This document shows positions 1 through 8,451 of a DNA stretch of 45,892 bases, piece by piece. The DNA lies in assembly GCF_000469385.1 (NCBI RefSeq), contig NZ_KI271286.1, positions 6,429 through 52,320 of the forward strand. The letters run 5' to 3'. The notes under the pieces were generated by a model. The model saw only the letters and a list, made by a program, of their open reading frames with translations, had not been told where the DNA came from and ran no database searches. Source of the stretch: Leptotrichia sp. oral taxon 879 str. F0557 (lineage in GTDB: Bacteria > Fusobacteriota > Fusobacteriia > Fusobacteriales > Leptotrichiaceae). Every line of letters begins with the position of its first letter. The first letter of the stretch is position 1. Both the position numbers and the translations under genes were made by a program.

Positions 1-22
1 AAACAGTCGTAGCTGAACAAAT
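1..22. repeat. Terminal direct repeat, left copy
   Basis: The first 22 bases are identical to the last 22 bases of the window (45871-45892) and in the same orientation. The copy at the right end sits inside a comparatively GC-rich repeat region; after base 22 the left end continues into ordinary AT-rich sequence. This could be a dispersed repeat at which an assembly broke, or an assembly overlap. Which one cannot be decided from the window. Confidence 0.8.
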
Positions 23-173
23 AAAAGCTCCGTCAGTTTATTAAAAGAAAAAATTATATTTTAATTATTTTGAAATACTAGTTTTTTATCTTTATATTGG
101 AAAAATTTGTAATAAATTAGTTATTTAAATGGGGTTTAGTATAAGATATTTGATTTGAAATTAAAAGGTATCT

Positions 174-257
174 TTGAAAATAAAAATAGGATGGATTGGT
201 GTTGATAAAGATAATGAAGAGTTAATATTTATACCCGTAGAAATACAAAATAAATAA
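174..257 (+). pseudogene. Short reading-frame remnant upstream of the immunity gene
   Basis: A 27-codon frame can be read from TTG at 174 to TAA at 257, with an in-frame stop just upstream, so no longer version exists here. The peptide has a protein-like composition (GWIGVDKDNEELIFIPVEIQ). It could be the tail of a decayed immunity or toxin gene, because the next gene is an Imm49 immunity protein only 22 nt downstream. I do not recognise the family, and the frame may be chance. Confidence 0.25.
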
Positions 258-279
258 TTAATGAGAAAGGAATAAAAAT

Positions 280-1161
280 ATGAGTTTAGTAGCAGGAAAA
301 TTAAAATATCAAAGAGGTTTGGAAAGATTAGAGAAAACAAATATATCAAAAGAAGAAATAGAAGAACCTTTGAATTACATACAAAATAAAAAAGGGGATC
401 AATTTTCTTGTATGGAAAGTCTTTCAAGAGGTTTTTTACAATTATCATCTAAAAATTTATTAATAGAAAAAAATATCAAAGAACACAGATTAAATTGTTA
501 TATAGGTGGAAAGTTACAAATATTAGGTTGCGATAGAGATAGCAGGTTATTCACTCAGACTTCTCAAATGTTTGAAATGCTGATGTCTAATAATCCAGAT
601 TTTATAACATTTTTCAAAAATAATATGGATATGATAATGCCTGATGATTATGACAGTGAAAAAAATAAATATGGATATTTAAAAAATGATTATGGATTAT
701 TTTTCTTAATTCGTGTAATTCCTCATGCAATAAGAGGAGATTTTGAAGAAGTGAAAAAAAGATGTGATGCATATTTGAAAAATCCATTGAAAGACAGTTA
801 TTATAGATATGGGGAACTGCACTATGAATTTTTAGGTGCTCTGGCAGATAAAGATATTGATGGAATGAAAAAAGCAATAAATGGAATGATGGAACAGAAG
901 GTGGCAAGAAAATTTTCAAATGATAACAACCCAAATTATGAATTTTACTTGCATGTATATGTCATAATATATGCCAAAATAGCCTTATATCATGGAATAG
1001 ATTTAGAAATAGACCATGAAGTGGCACCAAAAGAATTGATAGACAACACACCGCTAGAAAGTTACGAAGATCCGTATGATTTTATGAAAGATTTTGATTT
1101 AGCAACAGTAACTCCGAAAGAATGGAAGGAATGGAAAAACAGCTGGAATTTGAATTTTTAA
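280..1161 (+). CDS. Immunity protein of the Imm49 family (orphan)
   Basis: This 293-residue, soluble, helix-rich protein resembles Imm49 immunity proteins of polymorphic toxin systems, which neutralise a partner toxin in the cytoplasm. The match is clearest in the C-terminal third. There an 'LHYEFLGALADKD' segment is followed by 'YAKIALYHGIDLEID', 'APKEL' and 'PLESYEDPYDFMK', the same order of elements as in Imm49 proteins I know. A Shine-Dalgarno-like GAAAGGA lies about 9 nt upstream of the ATG. No toxin gene is present in the window; only a 27-codon remnant lies upstream, so the gene is an orphan here or its toxin lies left of base 1. The toxin target cannot be inferred. The family call is fairly sure; the exact partner is unknown. 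Confidence 0.72.
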   Translation: MSLVAGKLKYQRGLERLEKTNISKEEIEEPLNYIQNKKGDQFSCMESLSRGFLQLSSKNLLIEKNIKEHRLNCYIGGKLQILGCDRDSRLFTQTSQMFEMLMSNNPDFITFFKNNMDMIMPDDYDSEKNKYGYLKNDYGLFFLIRVIPHAIRGDFEEVKKRCDAYLKNPLKDSYYRYGELHYEFLGALADKDIDGMKKAINGMMEQKVARKFSNDNNPNYEFYLHVYVIIYAKIALYHGIDLEIDHEVAPKELIDNTPLESYEDPYDFMKDFDLATVTPKEWKEWKNSWNLNF

Positions 1162-1276
1162 CATAAGAAAATTAACTAATTAAATAAATTATGAACTGTT
1201 TTTTTTACATGAATTTATGTACTTTTTAATTTCAATTCGTTATGTCACGTTTTTAGAATTTGTTCAATAAGAATGA

Positions 1277-1305
1277 TTGAAAATCTTTGTTAAAAGTGAT
1301 AAAAT
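1277..1305 (+). promoter_or_regulatory. Sigma-70-type promoter for the cardiolipin synthase gene
   Basis: A -35 box TTGAAA (1277-1282) and a -10 box TAAAAT (1300-1305) are separated by exactly 17 nt, with a TGA extended -10 element in front of TAAAAT. The start codon is about 58 nt downstream of the -10 box. Confidence 0.65.
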
Positions 1306-1363
1306 TATAGATATAATGCTAAAAGATAGATTAATTTAACAAATAAAAAATGAGGGGGATAAT

Positions 1364-2974
1364 ATGCTGCATGGACTGGCTATAATTATTTCAAGCTGGA
1401 TAATTCCGTTTGAAAGGCTGCATTATCTGATAATTATTGTATTGGGAGTATCTGTGCTGTTGTCGGATAAATCACCGAATGCGATGCTTGCCTGGATTTT
1501 TACAATTTTTACATTTCCACTTGGAGGAGCGGTTTTGTATCTTTTGTTTGGGATTAACTGGAGAAGGAATAAGGTAATTTCTAAGAAGATGAAGGGGGAA
1601 GAAAAAAAGCTGTATTCAAGGATTTTTAATTTTATGCAGCGGGATGTGTCGGATATTTTTAGATCACAGGACTTTTTTTATTATAATCGTCTTGAAAATG
1701 TCGATGGAAACACAGCTAAAATGACTGAAGCAGAAATAAAAGCTACAATACGGAATCAGATTGATACAATGATAAAAAATATTAATTTAGGCAGTCAGCA
1801 AAGTGAACTTGTAAAAATGCTGTATGAGGCTGAAGGTACTTTTTTGACTAATAATGATTCGTATAAATTGTTTTTTCATGGGAAAGAAGCATTTGATTCG
1901 ATTATTTGTGATATAGAAAATGCAAAAAGTACGATTTATATGGAATATTTTATTTGGAGAGCCGATGAACTTGGGGAAAGAATAAAAAATGCACTTTTGA
2001 AAAAGGCTAAGGAAGGAGTTAAAATAAAACTGCTTTTTGACGGAGTGGGAACTTGGAAATTGCCTAGAAAATATAAAAAAGAACTTAGAAACGCTGGAAT
2101 TGAGATAAGATGGTTTTTAGATGTTAAATTTTTTATTTCCAAGATGAATTATCGTAATCATAGAAAAATAGCGTTAATTGATAATAATATAGTGCATACT
2201 GGCGGCATGAATGTAGGGCAGGAATATATAGACGGTGGAAAGAGATTTGACAGCTGGAGGGATACGAATATTCGGATTACAGGAGAAATAATTGGGCAGT
2301 ATCTGGCAATTTTTGTTACAGATTGGCTAAACAGTGGTTGGAAAGACGATTTTATTGAAGATATAAAAAAAGAGGCAGTTCACGAACTGGAAGAGCAAAA
2401 GCCGATAGATAAACAAGAAAAACTGGAATATTTGATGCAGGTTTCATCAAGCGGGCCTGACACCGAATGGACCACTTTGAAATATCTGTATTCTAAAATG
2501 ATTGCAACGGCGAAAGAGGAAGTGCTGATTCAAAGTCCTTATTTTGTTCCCGACACTGATTTGATTTCACAGTTAAAGATGGCGGCTCTTTCGGGAGTAA
2601 AAATAAAGATAATGGTTACAGGAGTGCCGGATAAGAAAATGCCTTACTGGATAGCAGAAACTTATTTTGCGGAATTAATTGAAGCAGGCATTGAGATTTA
2701 CCGTTATACAGCGGGATTTTTACACAGTAAAAATATTATTGTGGATGAAAAAATATCAACACTTGGAACATGCAACTTTGATATGCGGAGCTTTGAAATA
2801 AATTACGAAGTAAACTCGGTATTTTATAATCAAGAAATTAGCAGAGATTTAAAGGGACAGTTCATAGAAGATTTGGAAGTGTGTGAAAGGTTTGACGAGA
2901 TAAGGCTAAAAAAGGTTACTTTTTTTAAACGGCTAAGAAATTCTGTGTTTAAGCTGATTTCACCGATAATGTAA
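1364..2974 (+). CDS. cls: Cardiolipin synthase (phospholipase D family)
   Basis: Cardiolipin synthase joins two phosphatidylglycerol molecules into cardiolipin plus glycerol at the inner membrane. The 536-residue protein starts with two hydrophobic segments (about residues 20-35 and 42-63) followed by a basic stretch, as in ClsA proteins. Two phospholipase D HKD motifs are visible: H266-K268-D273 ('NHRKIALID') and H454-K456-D461 ('HSKNIIVD', followed by GTCNFDMRS). The length is slightly above the usual 480-510 because of a longer linker before the first HKD domain. The ATG follows a strong GAGGGGG ribosome binding site. truB begins 29 nt after the stop codon, so the two are probably cotranscribed from the promoter at 1277-1305. 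Confidence 0.95.
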   Translation: MLHGLAIIISSWIIPFERLHYLIIIVLGVSVLLSDKSPNAMLAWIFTIFTFPLGGAVLYLLFGINWRRNKVISKKMKGEEKKLYSRIFNFMQRDVSDIFRSQDFFYYNRLENVDGNTAKMTEAEIKATIRNQIDTMIKNINLGSQQSELVKMLYEAEGTFLTNNDSYKLFFHGKEAFDSIICDIENAKSTIYMEYFIWRADELGERIKNALLKKAKEGVKIKLLFDGVGTWKLPRKYKKELRNAGIEIRWFLDVKFFISKMNYRNHRKIALIDNNIVHTGGMNVGQEYIDGGKRFDSWRDTNIRITGEIIGQYLAIFVTDWLNSGWKDDFIEDIKKEAVHELEEQKPIDKQEKLEYLMQVSSSGPDTEWTTLKYLYSKMIATAKEEVLIQSPYFVPDTDLISQLKMAALSGVKIKIMVTGVPDKKMPYWIAETYFAELIEAGIEIYRYTAGFLHSKNIIVDEKISTLGTCNFDMRSFEINYEVNSVFYNQEISRDLKGQFIEDLEVCERFDEIRLKKVTFFKRLRNSVFKLISPIM

Positions 2975-3003
2975 AGAATATGGCGGGTATAGGAAGGAGT
3001 AAA

Positions 3004-4077
3004 ATGGAGAAGAATTTTACAAAGGATGGACTGATACTTTTAAATAAAAGCAAAGGGATAAGTTCGTTTGGGGCGATAAATCATTTGAAAAGAGTGATAA
3101 AGGCCAAAAAAGTAGGACATGCTGGAACCCTTGATCCAATGGCCGAGGGACTTATGATTGTTATGATTAATGATGCTACAAAATTTTCTGACAGTTTGAT
3201 GAAAAAAGATAAGGAATATTATGTGGAAATGGAACTTGGCTATAAGACAGATACTTATGATTCAGAAGGGACAGTTGTTGAAAAATATACTTCTGAAATT
3301 AATATAAGTGATTCTGAAATAATACAGGCTGTAAATAGTTTTAAAGGCAAGGTAAAGCAAATTCCTCCAATGTATTCCGCAATAAAAATTGACGGTAAGA
3401 AACTTTATGATTTGGCAAGAAAAGGGATTGAAGTGGAAAGAGCCGAAAGAAATGTAGAAATATCAGAAATTAGAGAAATAAATATAGTGCATCCAGAAAA
3501 AAATTCAGAAAATGCTCAAAATATTAAAATTTCATTTTATGCAAAAGTCAGTAGTGGAACTTATATCCGTTCATTAGTTTACGATATTGGAGAGAAATTA
3601 GGAGTTTTTGCCACAATGACAAGACTTGTGAGAACTAAAATTGATAAATATGTTATCGAAGATGCAATTTCATTAGAAAAAGTTGAAGATGAAATTGAAA
3701 AATTGAAAGAACTTGTTCGAGGAAAAAAAGAAATTGACTCTTTTTGGGCTACAAAGGATGATGTTGATATATGGGCTGAAAAAATTAGTGAAATAGCCAG
3801 TTTTGTAAAAATAGAGGATGTGCTGGATTATTTTGGAATAAATGTTTCTAACGAGAAGTATGGAAAGTTGAAAAATGGTATGACAGTTATTGATACGTTT
3901 AAAAAATTTGAAAACATAGGTAAAGAAATCAGTGAAGTAAATGTGAGAGAAAATCAGAAATTTAAGGTATATGTGAGAAATAGGAGTACAAATATAAGAG
4001 AGTTCAAGGGAATTGTGAAAATTGTAAATATTAGAGGAGATAAAATCTATTTGAAGAGAGATAAATACTTTTTGTAA
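3004..4077 (+). CDS. truB: tRNA pseudouridine(55) synthase TruB
   Basis: TruB converts U55 of the tRNA T-loop to pseudouridine. The start at 3004 is preferred over an in-frame ATG at 2980 because AGGAAGGAG lies directly upstream of it and homologues begin near 'DGLILLNKSKGISS'. The catalytic aspartate is D44 in 'HAGTLDPMAEG'. The 'IPPMYSAIK.DGKKLYDLARKG' region and the 'VSSGTYIRSLVYDIG' motif are also present. At 357 residues it is longer than the roughly 300 usual for bacteria. The extra length is in the C-terminal part after residue 225, which ends in a segment that could be a divergent PUA-like domain. It lies between cls and the exonuclease-like gene in the same direction. Confidence 0.95.
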   Translation: MEKNFTKDGLILLNKSKGISSFGAINHLKRVIKAKKVGHAGTLDPMAEGLMIVMINDATKFSDSLMKKDKEYYVEMELGYKTDTYDSEGTVVEKYTSEINISDSEIIQAVNSFKGKVKQIPPMYSAIKIDGKKLYDLARKGIEVERAERNVEISEIREINIVHPEKNSENAQNIKISFYAKVSSGTYIRSLVYDIGEKLGVFATMTRLVRTKIDKYVIEDAISLEKVEDEIEKLKELVRGKKEIDSFWATKDDVDIWAEKISEIASFVKIEDVLDYFGINVSNEKYGKLKNGMTVIDTFKKFENIGKEISEVNVRENQKFKVYVRNRSTNIREFKGIVKIVNIRGDKIYLKRDKYFL

Positions 4078-4109
4078 CTTTCAGAACTGAAAAGTGGTGA
4101 TAATGATAT

Positions 4110-5693
4110 ATGAAAAAATCAAATAAATATGTATTTGATATTGAAGTTTTTCCAAATTACTTCTGTATTGTCTTAAAAAAGTTAAATGATGACAAAATAT
4201 TGATTATTGATTCAGATAATTTTAATCGTCAGAAAAAACTTTTATATGACATAATTTCTAAAAATGTTTTAATCTCGTATGCAGGACACGGATTTGATGA
4301 TATTGTGATTAATAATCTTTTAAAATACAGAAATTCAAATGTAAACAGGAATAAATTAAATAGTGAAATAAAAATAATAAGAAATATGCCAAAGGATGAA
4401 TATAAAAGTGAAAATCATGAATTTTACTCTTATGACCTGGCTTACGAATACAACTTGAATCTTGGAGTAAAAGGATTTGAGTTTAATTGTGGAGACAGTA
4501 TTGAGGAACAGGATTTTGCCAATTTTAATTACGTAATTAAAAAAAATATATATGATGAAATTGTGGACAAAGTAATTGACTATTGTCTACAGGATGTACT
4601 GGCAACAGAAAAGATGTATAATTTTATAATAAAAGAAAAAAGCAACTGGGATGAAAAGGAAAATCTTTTGAATATTATTACAAAAGGAAGTTATAGCAAT
4701 AGTATGAAGCTTAAAAATAAGATAAAGTATTTGAAGTACAATAATGACAAGCTGATAACTTTACTTTTAGATAGCGGATTCACAAATGCTAGTCAGTCTG
4801 GAATAAACTATTCAAAAAAAGTAAAGATGAATGATTATGACAATTATCTTCAAAAAAAGGTATATAAATTATCAATTCAAAAAGATTATCTGTATGAATG
4901 GCTGATTGAAAGTAAACTTTTAATTGAAAAGGATAAAAATATAATAAAAAAAATACCAATAGATATGCTTTTAAATTCATCATTTGCAAAACATACCTTA
5001 AATAGATATAAAACAAGTATCATAAAACGGTTAAAAAGAATTTTTGCAAAAGAAAATATAGAAATAGTTGCGGTTTTTGAAAACGATATTTTTATTACAA
5101 ATATAAACGGTAATATTCTGAATAAAATAAAAAAGAAGATAGCTGTTCAATATAAAAATATTTTCGATATAAAGGATGTTGATAACTTCCTGAAAAATAA
5201 AAGTTCGCTCTTATATAGGATAGGCAATGAAGTTATAGGAACCGATGAATTTTACTACAGCAAGTTAATTATGCCAAGAAATCATATTTGGATATCAGAA
5301 GTTTTGAAACTATATTTTTGGGAAAAAAAAGAAATAGCAGTGGCAGTAGAAGAAGTTTTTTCCAAAAATCCAGATATATTCTTCATATATGCTTCTGTTT
5401 ATGAAGATATCTATGCCTGTGATGAAAATGGAAAGATAGACTTTGAAAGTAATGAAGTGTTGTATAAATTTAGAAAATATCGACTATATTTTTCAAAGAC
5501 GGGACTATACAAGGCAGTTATGCAGAAACAGGAAAAGTATTATGAAAAATACGGTTTTGGAGATATAAACAGCAATTTATACAAAATAAGAAAAGTTGAA
5601 ACAAATGTAAAAGACTTTGTCAATTATGATGATATTGACTTGAGAAGCTATGTTGACTACACTCGGAACTATATACAAAAATATTTTGAATAG
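4110..5693 (+). CDS. Phage DNA-polymerase-like protein with DEDD exonuclease domain
   Basis: The N-terminal 170 residues carry the three motifs of a DEDD 3'-5' exonuclease of the family-B/phage polymerase type: ExoI D10-x-E12 ('YVFDIEVFPNYF'), ExoII around D63-D64 ('AGHGFDDIVINNLL') and ExoIII Y158-x3-D162 ('DYCLQDVLATEKMY'). The stretch before ExoIII ('VKGFEFNCGDSIEEQDFAN') also follows the phage polymerase pattern. The remaining 350 residues are Lys/Asn/Ile-rich. I find no clean polymerase A, B or C motif in them; 'VAVFENDIFITNI' could be a decayed palm motif. The total of 527 residues is short for a full polymerase. The gene is intact and sits in a housekeeping context between truB (32 nt upstream) and ruvC, with no other phage gene nearby. 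The exonuclease domain is fairly sure; the cellular role is unknown. Confidence 0.6.
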   Translation: MKKSNKYVFDIEVFPNYFCIVLKKLNDDKILIIDSDNFNRQKKLLYDIISKNVLISYAGHGFDDIVINNLLKYRNSNVNRNKLNSEIKIIRNMPKDEYKSENHEFYSYDLAYEYNLNLGVKGFEFNCGDSIEEQDFANFNYVIKKNIYDEIVDKVIDYCLQDVLATEKMYNFIIKEKSNWDEKENLLNIITKGSYSNSMKLKNKIKYLKYNNDKLITLLLDSGFTNASQSGINYSKKVKMNDYDNYLQKKVYKLSIQKDYLYEWLIESKLLIEKDKNIIKKIPIDMLLNSSFAKHTLNRYKTSIIKRLKRIFAKENIEIVAVFENDIFITNINGNILNKIKKKIAVQYKNIFDIKDVDNFLKNKSSLLYRIGNEVIGTDEFYYSKLIMPRNHIWISEVLKLYFWEKKEIAVAVEEVFSKNPDIFFIYASVYEDIYACDENGKIDFESNEVLYKFRKYRLYFSKTGLYKAVMQKQEKYYEKYGFGDINSNLYKIRKVETNVKDFVNYDDIDLRSYVDYTRNYIQKYFE

Positions 5694-5707
5694 CGTATAC
5701 GGAAATC

Positions 5708-5736
5708 TTGCATACAACCTTTAGGTGTGATATAAT
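5708..5736 (+). promoter_or_regulatory. Promoter upstream of ruvC
   Basis: TTGCAT (5708-5713) and TATAAT (5731-5736) are spaced by 17 nt, and TGA precedes the -10 box as an extended -10 element. The ruvC start codon is 40 nt downstream of the -10 box. Confidence 0.75.
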
Positions 5737-5776
5737 AAAAAATAAAGAAATAAGAAAGTAAATAAATAGGAGAAAC

Positions 5777-6346
5777 ATGAGGATTTTAGGGATAGATCCT
5801 GGTACAGCAATAGTAGGATACGCCGTTGTAGATTATGAAAATGGTAAATATGTGCCACTTGATTATGGCTGTATTTTTACGGATAAAGATGAGGATATGC
5901 CAGTAAGGCTGGAAAAAATTTATGATGAACTGGAAAATATAATAAAATTATGGAAACCGACTGATATGGCTATCGAAGACTTATTTTTCTTTAAAAATCA
6001 GAAGACGGTAATAAAAGTTGGACAGGCTCGTGGAGTTATAACTTTAGCAGGGCAGAAAAATAAGCTGAATTTATACAGTTACACTCCACTTCAAGTAAAA
6101 ATGGGAATTGCAAGTTATGGTAGAGCTGAAAAAAAGCAAATTCAGGAAATGGTAAAATTAATATTAAAATTAGAAGAAATCCCAAAACCTGATGATGCTG
6201 CGGATGCACTTGCTATAGCAATTACTCACATTAATTCCAAAATAGGATTTGGTGGTTTTGATAGAGGAGATAACATTACCAAAAAATTAAATAAAATTAC
6301 TTCTAATCGAATAAAACTGGAAGATTACAAAAAATTGATGAAATAA
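5777..6346 (+). CDS. ruvC: Crossover junction endodeoxyribonuclease RuvC
   Basis: RuvC is the dimeric nuclease that cuts Holliday junctions after branch migration by RuvAB. The 189-residue protein has the RNase H-like fold signature with all four acidic catalytic positions: D7 ('ILGIDPGT'), E67 ('MAIEDLFFFKN'), D140 and D143 ('KPDDAADALAIAITH'). The length is slightly above the 160-175 usual for RuvC because of a basic C-terminal tail. It has its own strong promoter. The gene is not next to ruvAB here. Translation begins at the ATG after AGGAGAAAC. Confidence 0.95.
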   Translation: MRILGIDPGTAIVGYAVVDYENGKYVPLDYGCIFTDKDEDMPVRLEKIYDELENIIKLWKPTDMAIEDLFFFKNQKTVIKVGQARGVITLAGQKNKLNLYSYTPLQVKMGIASYGRAEKKQIQEMVKLILKLEEIPKPDDAADALAIAITHINSKIGFGGFDRGDNITKKLNKITSNRIKLEDYKKLMK

Positions 6347-6357
6347 ATAGATTTGTA

Positions 6358-6366
6358 TGGTAAAAT
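6358..6366 (+). promoter_or_regulatory. Possible extended -10 promoter of trmL
   Basis: TGG directly precedes TAAAAT at 6361-6366, matching an extended -10 element. No well-spaced -35 box is present; TTGATG at 6335-6340 is 20 nt away. If used, the leader before trmL would be only about 20 nt. Confidence 0.35.
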
Positions 6367-6395
6367 AAACTTGAATAGAAAGAATGGTAGATAAA

Positions 6396-6857
6396 ATGAA
6401 CATAGTTCTATTAAATCCAGAAATTCACGTAAATACAGGAAATATAGGAAGAACTTGTGTCTTAACAAACACAAAATTACATTTAATAAAACCTCTCGGT
6501 TTTGAACTGGATGATAAGAAAATAAAACGTGCGGGACTAGACTACTGGAAAGATGTACAGCTTTTCGTGTGGGAAAATTGGGAACACTTCTGGCAGGAAA
6601 ACATCGAAAACAGCAATGCAAAAATCTATTTTGCAACAACAAAAACAAAACAGAGATATACAGATGTGAAATTTAATGACAGCGATTATATAATGTTTGG
6701 GCCTGAATCACGTGGGATACCTGAAGAAATATTAAATAAATACAAGGAAAGCAACATCACGATTCCAATGCTTCCCCTTGGGCGTTCACTGAATTTGTCC
6801 AATGCTGTCGCGATCGTGCTGTTTGAAGCTTTGAGACAGAATAATTTTGAATATTAA
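6396..6857 (+). CDS. trmL: tRNA (cytidine(34)-2'-O)-methyltransferase TrmL
   Basis: TrmL is a SPOUT-class enzyme that 2'-O-methylates the wobble nucleotide of certain leucine tRNAs. The N-terminus 'MNIVLLNPEIHVNTGNIGRTC' is the family signature. The C-terminal knot motifs 'MFGPESRGIPEEIL' and 'IPMLPLGRSLNLSNAVAIVLFEALRQ' are also clear. The 153-residue length is normal. An in-frame ATG at 6384 would add MVDK. I chose 6396 because homologues begin with MNIVLLNP and a GGTAG lies just upstream. thyA starts 51 nt after the stop codon, so the two may share a transcript. Confidence 0.92.
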   Translation: MNIVLLNPEIHVNTGNIGRTCVLTNTKLHLIKPLGFELDDKKIKRAGLDYWKDVQLFVWENWEHFWQENIENSNAKIYFATTKTKQRYTDVKFNDSDYIMFGPESRGIPEEILNKYKESNITIPMLPLGRSLNLSNAVAIVLFEALRQNNFEY

Positions 6858-6908
6858 TTTAAGCCTTATAAAATTAAAATAGGTGAGAAAAATAGAATTG
6901 GAGAGAAA

Positions 6909-7778
6909 ATGAAACAATATCTGGATATGGTTAAGTATGTACTTGATAATGGGATAAAAAAAGAAAATAGGACAGGAGTTGATACAATTTCTACTTTTGC
7001 TTATTCATATAAAGTAGATTTGAGCAAAGGTTATCCCCTTTTGACAACAAAAAAAATGTATTTTAACTCAATGTTGCACGAACTTTTCTGGTATTTATCA
7101 GGAGAAGAGCATATTAAAAACTTGCGAAAAAAGACAAAAATATGGGATGCCTGGGCAGATGAGGAAGGAAGGCTAGAAACGGCTTATGGAAGATTCTGGA
7201 GAAGATATCCAGTACCTGAAATTTCATTAGATGGAGAAGTTTTTGCTGATGAGAATAATCCTTGGGTGACTAGAGAAAAAAATGGACAGCTTGTATTTGA
7301 CCAGATTCAGTATATTATTGACACTCTAAAGGAAATGAAAACAAATCCTAATCACAAAAACGGAAGAAGAATGATAGTTTTAGCTTGGAATCCAGGGAAT
7401 GCAACAATTAGTAAATTGCCACCGTGCCATTATACTTTTGCCTTTAATGTTCTTGGGAATAAACTTAACTGCCACTTGACTCAAAGAAGTGGAGATATTG
7501 CACTTGGGATACCATTTAATCTAGCTTGTTATTCATTGCTTACAATGATGATTGCAAAAGAATGTGGATATGAAGTTGGAGAATTTGCTCACACAATAAT
7601 TGATGCTCATATTTATGAAAATCATATTGAAGGGCTAAAGGAGCAACTGACAAGAGAGCCGTTAAAACTTGCCAAAATTAATATTGCAGATAAGCCATTT
7701 AATGAATTGACATTCGAGGATATTACGTTAGAAGATTATGAAAGCCATCCTGTAATTAAATTTGAAGTTGCGGTTTAA
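6909..7778 (+). CDS. thyA: Thymidylate synthase (ThyA)
   Basis: ThyA methylates dUMP to dTMP using methylene-tetrahydrofolate and releases dihydrofolate. The nucleophile C173 is visible in 'LPPCHYTFAFNV', followed by the 'CHLTQRSGDIALGIPFNLACYSLL' region and 'HIYENHIEGLKEQL'. The N-terminal 'NRTGVDT' phosphate-binding motif is present. At 289 residues it carries the extra segment around residues 100-125 (YPVPEISLDG...) seen in longer ThyA types. The dihydrofolate reductase needed to recycle its by-product follows 133 nt downstream, forming a dTMP cycle pair. Confidence 0.97.
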   Translation: MKQYLDMVKYVLDNGIKKENRTGVDTISTFAYSYKVDLSKGYPLLTTKKMYFNSMLHELFWYLSGEEHIKNLRKKTKIWDAWADEEGRLETAYGRFWRRYPVPEISLDGEVFADENNPWVTREKNGQLVFDQIQYIIDTLKEMKTNPNHKNGRRMIVLAWNPGNATISKLPPCHYTFAFNVLGNKLNCHLTQRSGDIALGIPFNLACYSLLTMMIAKECGYEVGEFAHTIIDAHIYENHIEGLKEQLTREPLKLAKINIADKPFNELTFEDITLEDYESHPVIKFEVAV

Positions 7779-7911
7779 GAATGGAAAAGTTTAAGAAGTA
7801 GTAGAATATAGTAAAATCAGTATTTTAAACTAATATATAAAGTTAAATAAAAGATAATGGTTTTTCTATATTTTATTACTTCGATTAAATTATAAAATTA
7901 AGGAGTATAAA

Positions 7912-8421
7912 ATGTATAGCATAGTAGTTGCTGTTGGGAAAAATAATGAAATTGGAAAAAATAATCAGCTTTTGTGGCATATTCCTGAAGATTTGAAAAA
8001 ATTCAAAGAAATTACAACAGGAAAAACAGTTGTAATGGGAAGACATACTTATGAGAGTATAGGTAAGCCGTTGCCTAATAGAAAAAATATTGTATTTTCA
8101 AAATCATTTTTTAATATAACTGAAGAAAAAGATATATATGAAACAAAAACTACAAAACTAAAAATATGTAATGATTTTTATAAGTTTGTTAAACAATATG
8201 AAAATGTAGAGGAGGAAATTTTTATTATTGGAGGAGAGCAAATTTATAAAAAATCATTAGAATTAGAAATTGTTAGTAAAATTTATATGAGTTATATTGA
8301 TTTTTCTGATACAGCTGCAGATGCTTATTTTCCAAAGATAGATTTGGATAAATGGATAACTTTGACTGAGGAAAATCACGATGGATGGAAATTTTGTATT
8401 TATGAAAAAATTAATGGATAA
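7912..8421 (+). CDS. folA: Dihydrofolate reductase
   Basis: This enzyme reduces dihydrofolate to tetrahydrofolate with NADPH, restoring the cofactor consumed by the thyA product encoded upstream. Typical motifs are 'SIVVAVGKNNEIGKNNQLLWHIPEDLKKFK' in the N-terminal 35 residues, 'TVVMGRHTYESIGKPLPNRKNIVFSK', and 'EEIFIIGGEQIYKKSLE' near residue 110. The 169-residue length is normal. A GGAG lies 8 nt before the start codon. The 30 nt between its stop and the next gene suggest cotranscription with the TetR regulator. Confidence 0.96.
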   Translation: MYSIVVAVGKNNEIGKNNQLLWHIPEDLKKFKEITTGKTVVMGRHTYESIGKPLPNRKNIVFSKSFFNITEEKDIYETKTTKLKICNDFYKFVKQYENVEEEIFIIGGEQIYKKSLELEIVSKIYMSYIDFSDTAADAYFPKIDLDKWITLTEENHDGWKFCIYEKING

Positions 8422-8451
8422 AACAGATGAAAATCTGAAAAGGAGAAAACG

